This document shows, one piece after another, positions 1 to 9,796 of a stretch of DNA of 32,048 nt. The stretch's first letter is position 1. The number at the start of each line of letters is the position of its first letter. A program made the position numbers and the translations under genes. This DNA comes from Gaiellales bacterium (GTDB lineage: Bacteria > Actinomycetota > Thermoleophilia > BMS3ABIN01): positions 1 to 32,048 of the forward strand of contig QZKG01000037.1 in NCBI GenBank assembly GCA_003599855.1. Reading direction: 5' to 3'. A model generated the notes under the pieces. The model was not told the origin of the DNA. It worked only from the letters and a program-made list of their open reading frames with translations, and searched no databases.

Positions 1-232
1 TGATGCCGGCCCACAGCAGCGAGACGTTCAGGGCATCGCGGAAGGCCGCGTCCAGGTCTGCGGCCATGGCCCTGCCCATCATGGCGCCCATGCCCTCGTT
101 CATGTGACTGATATGGCGACTGTAGGAACTGATGGTCAGCTGGCGGCCGACCACCACGATGACGCCGATGACCACTGCCACCACCGCGAGATAGGTGGCC
201 AGCAGCTTCCACTTGATCTGGATGTATCTCAT
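1..232 (-). CDS. Sensor histidine kinase, N-terminal part (runs off window)
   Basis: Only the first 77 residues are inside the window. They show a short cytoplasmic start (MRYIQIKWK), one transmembrane helix at about residues 9-30, and the beginning of an extracytoplasmic domain. The ATG overlaps the stop of the preceding response regulator by 4 bases (ATGA), the usual arrangement for a coupled two-component pair. No kinase domain is visible, so the call rests on topology and on the regulator next to it. The sensor start is unusually rich in Met and His (SHMNEGMGAMMGRAM, about residues 42-56), which could bind a soft metal, but this is inference. Confidence 0.75.
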   Translation of the reverse strand, partial: MRYIQIKWKLLATYLAVVAVVIGVIVVVGRQLTISSYSRHISHMNEGMGAMMGRAMAADLDAAFRDALNVSLLWAGI

Positions 233-924
233 CTTCCCTTGCCTGACTCCAGTTTATAGCCCACGCCCCGCACCGTCACCAGGCGCTGCGGTCTGGCCGG
301 GTCTTCTTCCAGCTTCTTGCGCAGCTTGGCGACATGCACGTCCACTACCCGGGCGTCGCCGAAATAGTCATAGCCCCAGACGTTCTCCAGGAGCTTCTCC
401 CGTGAATAGACGATGCCGGGGTTGGCCGCCAGCTCCGCCAGTATCTCGAACTCCTTCGAAGTCAGCTCCAGCGGGCGGTCGCCGACCCTGGCCTCGTGTC
501 GCTCAGGGTCGACCTCGACATCGCCGGCGCGCAACACCGTCCGGGCGGCCGCGGACGGTTCGCCCCGGCGCAGTATCGCCTTGACCCGCGCCACCAGCTC
601 CCGGGGGCTGAAGGGCTTGGTGAGGTAGTCGTCCGCCCCCACGCCGAGCCCGATTAGCTTGTCGGCCTCTTCTGTCCGGGCGGTCAGCATCAGGATGAAG
701 ACATCGGACTCGCCCCTGAGGATGCGGCAGACCTCGATGCCGTCCACCTCAGGAAGCATCAGATCGAGCACGATCAGGTCCGGGTGCTCCCGGCGGGCCA
801 GCGTCAGCGCCGCGGCGCCGTCGGCCGCTTCCAGCACCTGGTATCCTTCCTGCTCCAGGTAGGACCGTACCAGCTGCCGCACGTTAGCCTCGTCGTCGAC
901 GACGAGTATCTTCCTGTCCGACAT
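229..924 (-). CDS. OmpR/PhoB-family response regulator
   Basis: A 231-aa two-component response regulator. The receiver domain (about residues 4-118) has the acidic pair D10/D11, phospho-acceptor D54 in LIVLDLMLPEVDG, T81 and K103 in TKPFSPRELV. The C-terminal winged helix (about 135-228) ends with the typical VRGVGYKLE. The start is the ATG of MSDRKILVVDDE, preceded by GGGAGG five bases upstream; the frame stays open 12 codons further upstream without a better site. It is followed with a 4-base overlap by a sensor kinase, its probable partner. The signal and regulon cannot be read from sequence. Confidence 0.93.
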   Translation of the reverse strand: MSDRKILVVDDEANVRQLVRSYLEQEGYQVLEAADGAAALTLARREHPDLIVLDLMLPEVDGIEVCRILRGESDVFILMLTARTEEADKLIGLGVGADDYLTKPFSPRELVARVKAILRRGEPSAAARTVLRAGDVEVDPERHEARVGDRPLELTSKEFEILAELAANPGIVYSREKLLENVWGYDYFGDARVVDVHVAKLRKKLEEDPARPQRLVTVRGVGYKLESGKGR

Positions 925-1039
925 TCGTCCTCCCGCTTTCCCGGCCTGCCGCCGGGGCACACCCGGCCGGTCGATGCGCCCTGCCGCAAGGCATAGACAT
1001 GCTCACAGTATGCCACCCTATTATGAAGATTTGATAAAT

Positions 1040-1053
1040 TTCCTGCACAGGAA
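1040..1053. promoter_or_regulatory. 14-bp palindrome between divergent genes
   Basis: TTCCTGCACAGGAA is a palindrome (TTCCTG, CA spacer, CAGGAA) in the AT-richer middle of the divergent region between the response regulator and the lipoprotein gene. It could be an operator for either gene. OmpR-type regulators usually bind direct repeats, so autoregulation by the neighbouring regulator is not the obvious reading. Confidence 0.35.
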
Positions 1054-1083
1054 GGAATTGAAGGACCCGGTCGAAGCCTGCCC

Positions 1084-1112
1084 TTGGTTGCGGCCATGAG
1101 CTGGTCCATAAT
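1084..1112 (+). promoter_or_regulatory. Possible promoter for the 1184 lipoprotein gene
   Basis: TTGGTT (1084-1089), a 17-base spacer and CATAAT (1107-1112, 5 of 6 to consensus) lie about 70 bases upstream of the lipoprotein start. The -35 match is only 3 of 6, so this is tentative. Confidence 0.35.
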
Positions 1113-1183
1113 AGGTGATGATGAAGATTGAAGACAGGGCCCCGGCAGGCCGGGACCAGGCAGACAGAACCGGAAAGGGAAAG

Positions 1184-1585
1184 ATGAAGAAGATACATGC
1201 CCGCACAGTCGCGTCCATACTGATATTCCTGGTAGCGGCAGCTGCTGCCTTCGGCTGCGGCGGGGAGGGCGCTTCGCCGGGAGAGGTGGTCAAGGAGATC
1301 TTCGCCGCCTATAACGCCCGGGACTTCGAGCGGGCATATGAATTCAGTTCCAGCTCCCTGCGGGAGCAGGGCGGCAGCCGCGAGGAAGCCCTGGCGTTCA
1401 TGGAGACCAGCTGGCCCAAGGGCACCGAGATCACCGACATCGAGATCATCGACGAGACCATCGACGGCGACCACGCCACCGTGGAATGGTCCGCCACCAT
1501 CAGGACGCCGGAGCTGCCCGAGGAGAGCGGCAACGCCACCGTCAGGCTGGTGAAGGAAGACGGCCAGTGGCGACTGGCGCCCTGA
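1184..1585 (+). CDS. Small lipoprotein, NTF2/DUF4878-like
   Basis: A 133-aa predicted secreted lipoprotein. The N-terminus MKKIHARTVASILIF is a basic-plus-hydrophobic signal ending in AAAFGC, a lipobox-like site, followed by GGEG. The mature part (PGEVVKEIFAAYNARDFERA) begins like DUF4878/NTF2-fold lipoproteins: a helix that opens a cone-shaped domain, then beta strands to VKEDGQWRLAP, the characteristic last strand (DGxWR). The ATG at 1184 follows GGAAAGGGAAAG; upstream in-frame ATGs would put 23 non-signal residues before the Lys-Lys start. Ligand or role unknown. A bidirectional terminator follows at once. Confidence 0.8.
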   Translation: MKKIHARTVASILIFLVAAAAAFGCGGEGASPGEVVKEIFAAYNARDFERAYEFSSSSLREQGGSREEALAFMETSWPKGTEITDIEIIDETIDGDHATVEWSATIRTPELPEESGNATVRLVKEDGQWRLAP

Positions 1586-1600
1586 AGCAGGGGGCGAAAT

Positions 1601-1629
1601 AAAAAAGCCCTCCCGGGGGAGGGCTTTTC
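1601..1629. terminator. Bidirectional intrinsic terminator
   Basis: A perfect GC-rich stem (GCCCTCCC / GGGAGGGC, two-base GG loop) is flanked by an A run on the left and a T run on the right, so it can end transcripts from both strands. It sits between the convergent lipoprotein gene and the cold-shock gene. Confidence 0.92.
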
Positions 1630-1644
1630 AAGCTCTTCTGAGAG

Positions 1645-1848
1645 CTAATCTATCGGAGTCACGTTCGTAGCCTGGGGGCCCTTGGGGCCTTCCGCGGCCT
1701 CGAATGACACTTTCTGGCCCTCGGCGAGGGTCTTGAAGCCTTCGCTCTGGATCGCCGAAAAGTGCACGAACAGGTCGCTCCCGTTCTCCTGCTCAATAAA
1801 GCCGAAGCCTTTCTGGTCAGAGAACCACTTGACTGTTCCTTCTGGCAA
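1645..1848 (-). CDS. Cold-shock protein (CspA family)
   Basis: A 67-aa single cold-shock domain that binds single-stranded RNA/DNA as a chaperone. Both nucleic-acid motifs are present: RNP1 in KGFGFIEQ and RNP2 in DLFVHFSAI, with the starting strand PEGTVKWF. The start is a TTG at 1848 preceded by AGGAGG with 7-base spacing; a longer frame from 1911 would add 21 residues absent from the family and would run through the leader. The gene has a leader of about 108 bases with a hairpin at its 5' end, in line with post-transcriptional control known for csp genes. Confidence 0.95.
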   Translation of the reverse strand: MPEGTVKWFSDQKGFGFIEQENGSDLFVHFSAIQSEGFKTLAEGQKVSFEAAEGPKGPQATNVTPID

Positions 1849-1930
1849 GTTCCTTCCTCCTCTCACCAAACCCGTGGTAGAAGCACTCGTACTGCCAGAG
1901 GGCACAACCAAGCACTAAAACCAACCTGCA

Positions 1931-1956
1931 TAAAAAGCCCCGCATGTCTGCGGGCT
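1931..1956 (-). promoter_or_regulatory. Hairpin at the 5' end of the csp leader
   Basis: On the minus strand AGCCCGCA / TGCGGGGCT form a stem with one bulged C around a GACA loop, followed by TTTTTA. The predicted transcription start falls at or next to the first base of the stem. It looks like an intrinsic terminator, but so close to the start it may instead be a 5' stabilising stem-loop or an attenuator in the csp leader. Confidence 0.55.
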
Positions 1957-1962
1957 GATGTA

Positions 1963-1991
1963 ACTATACGCTATCAGGCCCGCGAAAACAA
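1963..1991 (-). promoter_or_regulatory. csp promoter
   Basis: On the minus strand TTGTTT (1986-1991) and TATAGT (1963-1968, 5 of 6) are separated by exactly 17 bases. The predicted start near 1956 gives a 108-base leader to the TTG start. Confidence 0.6.
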
Positions 1992-1995
1992 ATGA

Positions 1996-3912
<1,917 letters not shown>

Positions 3913-3920
<8 letters not shown>

Positions 3921-4197
3921 GCCCGGCGGCGGCAGCGGTGGAGCCGGGGGGCCGGCGCGGTCCCGGGTGCCCTCCCGCGAGGAGCGGCGGAAGCGCTTCT
4001 GGTACGACTTCATGCGCTTCAATCTCACCGGCTGGTCGGTGGTGCTTCCGACCCTGGCGGGGCTGGCCCTCGGCGCCTGGATCGACGGGCGCTGGCAGGG
4101 TCCGTTCTCCTGGAAGCTGGCGTTGATGCTCACCGGCCTCGCGCTCGGCTGCCTGAACGCCTGGTACTGGATACGGAAAAAGGAACGGGAGCGGTGA
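3913..4197 (+). CDS. atpQ: N-type ATPase accessory membrane protein AtpQ
   Basis: A 94-aa membrane protein in the AtpQ position. A polar Gly/Pro/Arg-rich N-terminus (about 30 residues) leads to RKRFWYDFMRFNLTGWSVVLPTLAGLALG, then a GAWIDGRW turn and a second hydrophobic helix ending in WYWIRKKERER. This two-helix hairpin with a G-x-W-I-D turn is like the AtpI/ATPase gene 1 family, proposed to help c-ring assembly or Mg/Ca transport. ATG 3913 overlaps the atpC stop by eight bases; GTG codons at 3904 and 3910 are possible alternatives. Confidence 0.85.
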
Positions 4198-4505
4198 TGG
4201 CGGATGTTATACGGATACTACTGCTGATTGCCGGCGGGACGGCCCTGGGGCTGTTCTACTACGGGGGCCTGTGGTACACGGTCAGGCGCCTCCCGGGCGC
4301 CCGCAACCCGGCGCTTCTGACCCTCGGCAGCCTGGCCACGCGGCTGGCGGTCTGCCTGCCCTGCTTCTACCTGGCGGCCCGGGGCGGCCAGTGGCTGCGG
4401 CTGCTGGTCTTCGCCGCGGCTTTCCTGGCGGCGCGGCAGGCGCTGACGCTCTACCTGGGACCGGGGAGCCGCGCGGCCGCGGCCAGGACTGTTTCGGAGG
4501 CATGA
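4197..4505 (+). CDS. atpR: N-type ATPase accessory membrane protein AtpR
   Basis: A 102-aa protein with three hydrophobic helices. The signature GLFYYGGLWYTVRRLPGAR (about residues 18-36), ending in two Arg after the first helix, is the hallmark of AtpR, which is found only in N-type ATPase operons. Later the helix TRLAVCLPCFYLAA contains a membrane Arg. In N-ATPases it has been proposed that AtpR arginines interact with c-subunit carboxylates during ring assembly; this is literature inference. The ATG shares one base with the atpQ stop (TGATG). Confidence 0.9.
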   Translation: MADVIRILLLIAGGTALGLFYYGGLWYTVRRLPGARNPALLTLGSLATRLAVCLPCFYLAARGGQWLRLLVFAAAFLAARQALTLYLGPGSRAAAARTVSEA

Positions 4506-5215
4506 TGGAAGTCAGTCCCGACAGCACGGTCATCTGGAGCTGGGGCTTCGCCCACATCAACCTGACCCTGCTCTACACCTGGGGCGTGATGGCGCTGCTA
4601 ACCTTCTTCGCCTGGCTGGCGACCAGGAAGCTGTCCATCGGGCCCGTCCTGAGCCGCTGGCAGAACTTCTTCGAGTCCGTCATCGTCCTGGCCCAGCGCC
4701 ACATCCGGGACATCATCGGCATGGAGCCGCAACGCTACCTGCCCTTCCTGGCGACGCTGTTCCTGTTCATCTCCCTGTCGAACCTGCTGATCGTCGTGCC
4801 TGGCGTCCACCCGCCCACGGGCTCGCTGTCGACCACGGCGGCGCTGGCCCTCTGCGTCTTCTTCGCCGTACCCGCCTACAGCATCGCCGAGCGGGGCGTC
4901 AGGGGCTACCTCAAGCATTACGTGCACCCGTCGCCGCTGATGCTCCCCTTCCACGTCATCGGGGAACTCACGCGCACGCTGACGCTGGCAGTCAGGCTCT
5001 TCGGCAGCATCATGAGCGAGTTCATGATCGCGGCGGCGCTACTGGCCATCATCCCCTTCCTGCTGCCGGTGGTCATGAAGCTCTTCGGCCTCCTGATAGG
5101 CCAGATACAGGCTTACATATTCGCCGTCCTCGCCACCATCTACATCGCCTCGGCGGTCACCGCCGGGGAACAGGCGAGAGACCATACCAGTGGAAAGGAG
5201 GCCAGCAATGGATAG
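4505..5215 (+). CDS. atpB: N-type ATPase F0 subunit a
   Basis: A 236-aa membrane subunit that forms the ion path to the c ring. Five to six hydrophobic helices are visible. The essential stator arginine is R164 in LAVRLFGSIMSEF (the usual F-type motif is RLFGN; here Asn is replaced by Ser). The last helix IGQIQAYIFAVLATIYI has the conserved Q-A-Y/F. Two ATGs in tandem (4502 and 4505) can start; 4505 is preferred because GGAGG lies four bases before it and only one base before 4502. It abuts atpR and overlaps atpE by eight bases. Confidence 0.94.
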   Translation: MEVSPDSTVIWSWGFAHINLTLLYTWGVMALLTFFAWLATRKLSIGPVLSRWQNFFESVIVLAQRHIRDIIGMEPQRYLPFLATLFLFISLSNLLIVVPGVHPPTGSLSTTAALALCVFFAVPAYSIAERGVRGYLKHYVHPSPLMLPFHVIGELTRTLTLAVRLFGSIMSEFMIAAALLAIIPFLLPVVMKLFGLLIGQIQAYIFAVLATIYIASAVTAGEQARDHTSGKEASNG

Positions 5216-5483
5216 CATCACGATTATCGGCATCGTCTCCATCATCGTCGCTGGCGTGACCATGGCCATCGGGTCCATCGCCCCGGCGCTGGCGGAAGGC
5301 CGCGCCGTCGCGCGCGCGCTCAAGTCCATCGCCCAGCAGCCGGACGAATCGGACATCCTCAGCCGCATCCTCTTCGTCGGCCTGGCGATGATCGAGTCCA
5401 TCGCCATTTACTGCTTCGTCATCTCGATAATCCTGATTTTCGTCAACCCGTTCTGGGACCACTTCAAGTCCCTGGGAGGATGA
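5208..5483 (+). CDS. atpE: N-type ATPase F0 subunit c (rotor ring)
   Basis: A 91-aa two-helix hairpin. Helix 1 carries PALAEGRAVARAL with E30, at the position occupied by Gln32 in the Ilyobacter Na+ c-ring. Helix 2 carries MIESIAIY with E63, S64 and Y68, equivalent to the E65-S66-Y70 ion-binding set. Two carboxylates per subunit are typical of N-type rotors. The polar loop reads AQQPD rather than ARQPE. The start at 5208 has AGGAGG six bases upstream. The Na+ ligand-like set suggests Na+, but the N-type ring of Burkholderia pseudomallei with a similar double-Glu site was reported to bind H+, so specificity is open. Confidence 0.95.
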   Translation: MDSITIIGIVSIIVAGVTMAIGSIAPALAEGRAVARALKSIAQQPDESDILSRILFVGLAMIESIAIYCFVISIILIFVNPFWDHFKSLGG

Positions 5484-5484
5484 G

Positions 5485-5772
5485 ATGGGATCGACAGCCA
5501 CAAGAACAAGGGACCGGCGGGCGCCGCCGGGACCGGCGGACTTGCCGGATTTCGGGGAGCTGCCGCCGGACAGCGATAACGCCAGCGGTGAGGGGGCCGG
5601 CCTGGATGAGCTCAGGCTGAAGCTCGACCGGCTCGACGAGATGGAGGAAGACTCCTTCAGGCGGGAGCTCACCGGCGTCGTCGTTGAGTTCGTCATCGTG
5701 TTCTGCGTGGCGGGACTGCTGCTGTTGCTGCTGGCCGGCCCGTTCATGGAACGCCTGCTGGCCACCGGCTAA
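5485..5772 (+). CDS. Extra small membrane protein inside the N-ATPase operon
   Basis: A 95-aa protein between subunits c and b, where the canonical N-ATPase operon has nothing. Residues 1-45 are polar and Pro/Gly-rich. Residues 38-63 are a charged amphipathic helix (LDELRLKLDRLDEMEEDSFRREL). Residues 64-87 are one hydrophobic helix (VVVEFVIVFCVAGLLLLLLAG), giving a tail-anchored shape with a short basic end. It has its own GGGAGG site five bases before the ATG, starts one base after the atpE stop and ends ten bases before atpF, so it is co-expressed with the enzyme. I recognise no family. It may be an assembly factor, a c-ring plug or a minor stator element. Confidence 0.8.
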   Translation: MGSTATRTRDRRAPPGPADLPDFGELPPDSDNASGEGAGLDELRLKLDRLDEMEEDSFRRELTGVVVEFVIVFCVAGLLLLLLAGPFMERLLATG

Positions 5773-5782
5773 GGGGGGGCAG

Positions 5783-6574
5783 GTGAAAATCGACGTCTTC
5801 ACACTGGTCGCGCAGATCTTCAACTTCCTGATCCTGGTGCTGCTGCTCAACCGGTTCCTCTACCGGCCGATCGTCCGGGCGATGAGCCAGCGGGAGGCGA
5901 AGATCGCTGCCGAGCTGGAGGAGGCCGCGCGCAAGGAGGAGGAAGCGCGGCGCGAGGCCGGCAGGTGCCACGCTGAACTGGTGGAACTGGAGGACAGCCG
6001 CGGCGAGATGCTCTCCCGCGCCCAGGAGGAGGCCGCCCAGCTCAAGCGTGAGCTGGTGGAGGACGCGCGGCGCGAAGTGGAAGAGAGCAAGGCCCGCTGG
6101 AGCGTTGCGGTCCGGAAGGAGAAGCAGACCTTCCTTGACAACCTCAGGCAGCGGGCCGGTGAGGAAGTATACGCCATCTCGCGGCAGGTGATCACCGACC
6201 TGGCCAGCGTGGACCTGGAACGCCACATCATCGACATCTTCATCGAGCGGCTGCGCGGCATGGGACAGGCCGAGCGGGAGGAGATCGCCGTGGCCTCGCG
6301 GCGGGCGCGCACCGGGGCGACCATCACGACCTCGTTCCCCATCGACAGGATGACCCGCAGCCGCCTGCGCAACGCCGTACGGGAGCTGATCGCCCCCGAC
6401 ATTGAGACGGGCTTCGATGAATCAGCCGACCTTATCTGCGGCGTCGAGCTCAGGGCCGGGGGCAAGAAGGCGGCCTGGAGCATGCAGAACTACCTCGAGA
6501 TCCTGGACGAGCGGTTGACGCTGGCGTTCAGCGGCGCGGGGGAAGCCCGGCCGGAGGTGAGGGGCGATGACTGA
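5783..6574 (+). CDS. atpF: N-type ATPase subunit b with delta-like C-terminal domain
   Basis: A 263-aa peripheral stalk protein. An N-terminal membrane helix ([26 protein letters not shown]) leads to a long charged coiled coil (about 35-150). The C-terminal 90 residues look like the end of subunit delta/[23 protein letters not shown], then [15 protein letters not shown] and a final amphipathic helix. This explains the lack of an atpH gene here. The start is GTG 5783, preceded by a GGGGGGG run; the frame opens further upstream but only as a shadow of the previous gene. The end overlaps atpA by eight bases. Confidence 0.92.
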   Translation: MKIDVFTLVAQIFNFLILVLLLNRFLYRPIVRAMSQREAKIAAELEEAARKEEEARREAGRCHAELVELEDSRGEMLSRAQEEAAQLKRELVEDARREVEESKARWSVAVRKEKQTFLDNLRQRAGEEVYAISRQVITDLASVDLERHIIDIFIERLRGMGQAEREEIAVASRRARTGATITTSFPIDRMTRSRLRNAVRELIAPDIETGFDESADLICGVELRAGGKKAAWSMQNYLEILDERLTLAFSGAGEARPEVRGDD

Positions 6575-8126
6575 CGAACGGCCGGCCGGCGAAGAGCTGG
6601 AGCAGGTCCTCGACGAAGCCTTGGGGACTCTGTCGGACGTGGTGCGCGGACGCCGGGCCCGGCTCGACTTCGAGGAGTCGGGGACCGTCTGCTTCGTGGG
6701 CAAGGGCATCGCCCGCGTCACCGGGCTGCCCAACGTCTGCTCCGAGGAGCTGGTGCGCTTCAGCGGGGGCAAGCTCGGCATCGCGCTCAACCTCGAACCC
6801 AAAGAGGTGGCGGTCATCCTGCTGGACAGCGGCGAGGGCATCGAGGCGGGCCAGGAGGTGCGGCGCACCGGCCGTGTGGTGGACGTGCCCGTGGGCGAGG
6901 GGCTGCTGGGGCGCGTGGTGGACGCCAAGGGAGACCCGCTGGACTCGAGCGAGCCGGTGCCGGCCGCCGGGCGGTTGCCGATAGAGCGCCCGGCCCCCTC
7001 GGTGATGGAGAGGTTGCCGGTGACGGTGCCGCTGCAGACCGGCATCCAGGTGATCGACGCGCTGATCCCCATCGGCCGGGGTCAGCGGGAGCTGGTCATC
7101 GGCGACCGTCATACCGGCAAGACCGCCGTAGCCCTCGATACGGTGATCAACCAGGCCGGCAAGGACGTCATCTGCGTCTACTGCGCCATCGAGCAGCGCG
7201 GCTCCTCGGTTGCCAACGTGATCGGCGAACTGAGGGACAAGGGCGCCATGGAATATAGCGTGGTGGTGGTGGCCAGCGGCGACGACCCTCTGGGCCTGAG
7301 GTATATCGCCCCCTTCGCAGCCACCAGCATCGCCGAGTATTTCATGGAACAGGGCCGCGACGTGCTCATCATCTATGACGACCTCACCCGCCACGCGCGC
7401 GCCTACCGCGAGCTGTCGCTGCTGTTAAGGCGCCCGCCGGCGCGCGAAGCATACCCCGGCGACATCTTCTACCTGCACTCGCGGCTGCTGGAGCGCTCGA
7501 CGCACCTGGTCCAGGAACGGGGAGGCGGCTCGCTGACGGCGCTGCCCATCGTCGAGACGGAAGCCCAGAACATCTCCGCCTACATCCCCACCAACCTCAT
7601 CTCCATCACCGACGGCCAGATCTATCTCTCGCCCAAGCTCTACCAGGAGGGCGTGCTGCCGGCTATCGACGTGGGCCGCTCGGTCTCGCGCGTGGGGGGC
7701 CGCACCCAGCTGCCGGCTTACCACCAGGTGACCGGCGACCTGCGCCTGTCGTACTCCCAGTTCGAGGAACTGGAGACCTTCTCCCGCTTCGGCACCAGCC
7801 TCGAAGAAGAGACGCGTAAAACCCTGGAGCGCGGCCGCCGCGTGCGCGAGGCGCTCAAGCAGGAGCAGTTCGAGACGCGCGCGGTGCCCGAGCAGATCGC
7901 CTCCCTGCTGGCGGTTACCCGGGGCATGTTCGACGGACTGAAGATCCCCGAGGTCGCCGGCGCCAAGAGACGCGTGGAGCGGGCTGTCACCAGGCAGATG
8001 CCCGAGCTGTGCCAGGCCATCGCTGGCGGCGCCGCCCTCTCCCCCGAAGATTGCGACGCCATGCTGGAACGGGTTCGCGACGCCCTGGTGGCCACTGGGG
8101 AGGGAATGGAAGATGCAAACGCTTGA
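6567..8126 (+). CDS. atpA: N-type ATPase F1 subunit alpha
   Basis: A 519-aa nucleotide-binding, non-catalytic subunit. Walker A is GDRHTGKT (about 179-186; most alphas have GDRQTGKT), Walker B is [12 protein letters not shown], and the arginine-finger region [10 protein letters not shown] is intact, followed by the helical C-terminal domain. Length is normal for the family. The N-terminal extension (about 35 residues, acidic helix) would contact the delta-like part of the stalk. ATG 6567 has GGAGGTGAG upstream and overlaps atpF by eight bases. Confidence 0.96.
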   Translation: MTDERPAGEELEQVLDEALGTLSDVVRGRRARLDFEESGTVCFVGKGIARVTGLPNVCSEELVRFSGGKLGIALNLEPKEVAVILLDSGEGIEAGQEVRRTGRVVDVPVGEGLLGRVVDAKGDPLDSSEPVPAAGRLPIERPAPSVMERLPVTVPLQTGIQVIDALIPIGRGQRELVIGDRHTGKTAVALDTVINQAGKDVICVYCAIEQRGSSVANVIGELRDKGAMEYSVVVVASGDDPLGLRYIAPFAATSIAEYFMEQGRDVLIIYDDLTRHARAYRELSLLLRRPPAREAYPGDIFYLHSRLLERSTHLVQERGGGSLTALPIVETEAQNISAYIPTNLISITDGQIYLSPKLYQEGVLPAIDVGRSVSRVGGRTQLPAYHQVTGDLRLSYSQFEELETFSRFGTSLEEETRKTLERGRRVREALKQEQFETRAVPEQIASLLAVTRGMFDGLKIPEVAGAKRRVERAVTRQMPELCQAIAGGAALSPEDCDAMLERVRDALVATGEGMEDANA

Positions 8127-9012
8127 GACCCTCAGGCGCAGGATCGACAACGCCCGGGACATGCAGTCAGTGGTATCAGCGATGAAGGTGCTGGCCGTGG
8201 TGAGCATCCGCCAGTTCGAGCGCGCCCTGGAGTCACTCTCACTCTATAACCGCACCATAGAGCTCGGCCTGCAGACGGCGCTCATGAACCGGCCGCGGGA
8301 CGCGCCGCTGCCGGAGCCGGATGGCGGCGGCAGCCTGCTAGCGCTCGTCTTCGGCTCGGAGCAGGGGCTCTCCGGCCAGTTCAACGAGCAGATCGTCAGC
8401 TTCACCAGGGACTGCCTGGAGGAGTCGGCGAGCGAGCGGGTCACCGTCATCGCCATGGGCGAGCACGTCGTCTACCGCCTGGCAGCCGCGGGCCTGCCCG
8501 CCTCCGCGAGCTTCTCCATCCCCGGCTCGGTCGCCGCTGTCGGCCAGGTGACCCACGGGCTCTTCACCCGCATCGACGAACTCCGCGGCGAGGGCCTGGC
8601 CGACAGGATCGTCCTCTATTACCATAAACCCCGAAGCGGCGCCTCCTACAGGCCGCACCAGCGGCAGCTCTATCCCGTCGACCCACGCTACCTGCGGGAA
8701 CTGGAGAAGCGCGAGTGGCTGTCGCGCTCGCGCCCGGTGTTCACCCTCGAGTGGCGCGAGCTATTCAGCGCCCTCGTGCGGCAACACCTGCTGGCCGCCC
8801 TCGAGACCGCCTTCGCCGAGTCACTGCTGAGCGAGAACGCCAGCCGGCTGTTCTCGATGCAGGTCGCGGAGAAGAATATCGACGACTACCTCGAGGAACT
8901 CGGACGGGAGTTCAACAACCGCAGACAGGCGGACATAACCTCCGAACTGCTTGACATCGTGGCTGGTTCCGGCGCCCTGTACGAAGCCGAGGACGAGTAC
9001 CTGGGCATCTGA
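8113..9012 (+). CDS. atpG: N-type ATPase F1 subunit gamma
   Basis: A 299-aa central shaft. The N-terminal helix [26 protein letters not shown] and the C-terminal helix [20 protein letters not shown]...[19 protein letters not shown] are the two strands of the coiled coil that turns inside alpha3beta3. The middle Rossmann-like part contains [19 protein letters not shown], the gamma signature. The overlap with atpA is 14 bases. It is the last gene of the operon; no clear intrinsic terminator is seen in the 114 bases downstream. Confidence 0.94.
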   Translation: MQTLETLRRRIDNARDMQSVVSAMKVLAVVSIRQFERALESLSLYNRTIELGLQTALMNRPRDAPLPEPDGGGSLLALVFGSEQGLSGQFNEQIVSFTRDCLEESASERVTVIAMGEHVVYRLAAAGLPASASFSIPGSVAAVGQVTHGLFTRIDELRGEGLADRIVLYYHKPRSGASYRPHQRQLYPVDPRYLRELEKREWLSRSRPVFTLEWRELFSALVRQHLLAALETAFAESLLSENASRLFSMQVAEKNIDDYLEELGREFNNRRQADITSELLDIVAGSGALYEAEDEYLGI

Positions 9013-9126
9013 CAGGCAGACTCCGTCACGAGCCACAAAAAAGTCAGATGATCAATGTCCGGATCGACGCATAACGGGTATATAAAGAGATATTGCCGGC
9101 ACCGGGGAGCGAAAGGGTGAGGCACC

Positions 9127-9726
9127 ATGAACCAACCCATACTTCGCGACCCGGACTTCCTCCAGGCCATACTGGACGCTTACCCAGATCCGGCCTTCAT
9201 CATCGACGGGGACCACTGCGTCGTGGCTTGCAACGAGGCAGGCTACAGCCAGGTAAATGAAGGCTCGGGCAAGATGCTGCGCAAGCACAAGGGCGAAGCG
9301 CTGCACTGCCTCACGGCCGTGAGCGCGCCCGGGGGCTGCGGCAGCACGCCCGGCTGCAGCGATTGCGTCCTCAACAATTCCCTGGACAAGGCCATCGCGG
9401 GCGGCCGCGTGGTGCGGGCCTGGGCCAGCATCGACGTCGTCACCAGCGGTGAGGTCACGGAGTCCCACTACAGTGTGACGGCGTCGCCCTTCTCCTACGA
9501 CGGCGGCCGCTACGTTCTGCTGGTCCTCGAAGACATCAACGAACTCATCCTGATGAAGCAGATCCTGCCCATCTGCTCCAACTGCAAGAAGATCCGGGAC
9601 GACCGGCAGTACTGGGAGAACGTCGACAGCTACTTCAAGAAGTACCTGGACCTGTCCTTCAGCCACGGCCTCTGCCCTCAATGCATGGACCTGCTGTACC
9701 CCGAATTCAGGGAAAAGGATGAGTAA
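9127..9726 (+). CDS. Cysteine-rich PAS protein with zinc-ribbon-like tail
   Basis: A 199-aa soluble protein. A PAS domain spans about residues 8-140 (ILDAYPDPAFIIDGD to VLLVLEDINEL). Inside it lies a Cys cluster H60-C61, C71, C77 and C80 (GGCGSTPGCSDC). The tail LPICSNCKKIRDDRQYW, ending SHGLCPQC, has C150, C153, C183 and C186 plus H180. This tail is known from the ends of PAS and receiver proteins of many anaerobes and looks like a zinc-binding knuckle. No kinase or cyclase follows, so it is a stand-alone sensor or adaptor. The ATG follows GTGAGG; the spacing to atpG argues for a separate transcript. Confidence 0.82.
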   Translation: MNQPILRDPDFLQAILDAYPDPAFIIDGDHCVVACNEAGYSQVNEGSGKMLRKHKGEALHCLTAVSAPGGCGSTPGCSDCVLNNSLDKAIAGGRVVRAWASIDVVTSGEVTESHYSVTASPFSYDGGRYVLLVLEDINELILMKQILPICSNCKKIRDDRQYWENVDSYFKKYLDLSFSHGLCPQCMDLLYPEFREKDE

Positions 9727-9796
9727 TTCCGCCCAGCGGCGGGAACGATTTAATTAGGATGAAGGAAACCCTGGATCATCGGGGGAGGTGTGGGCC

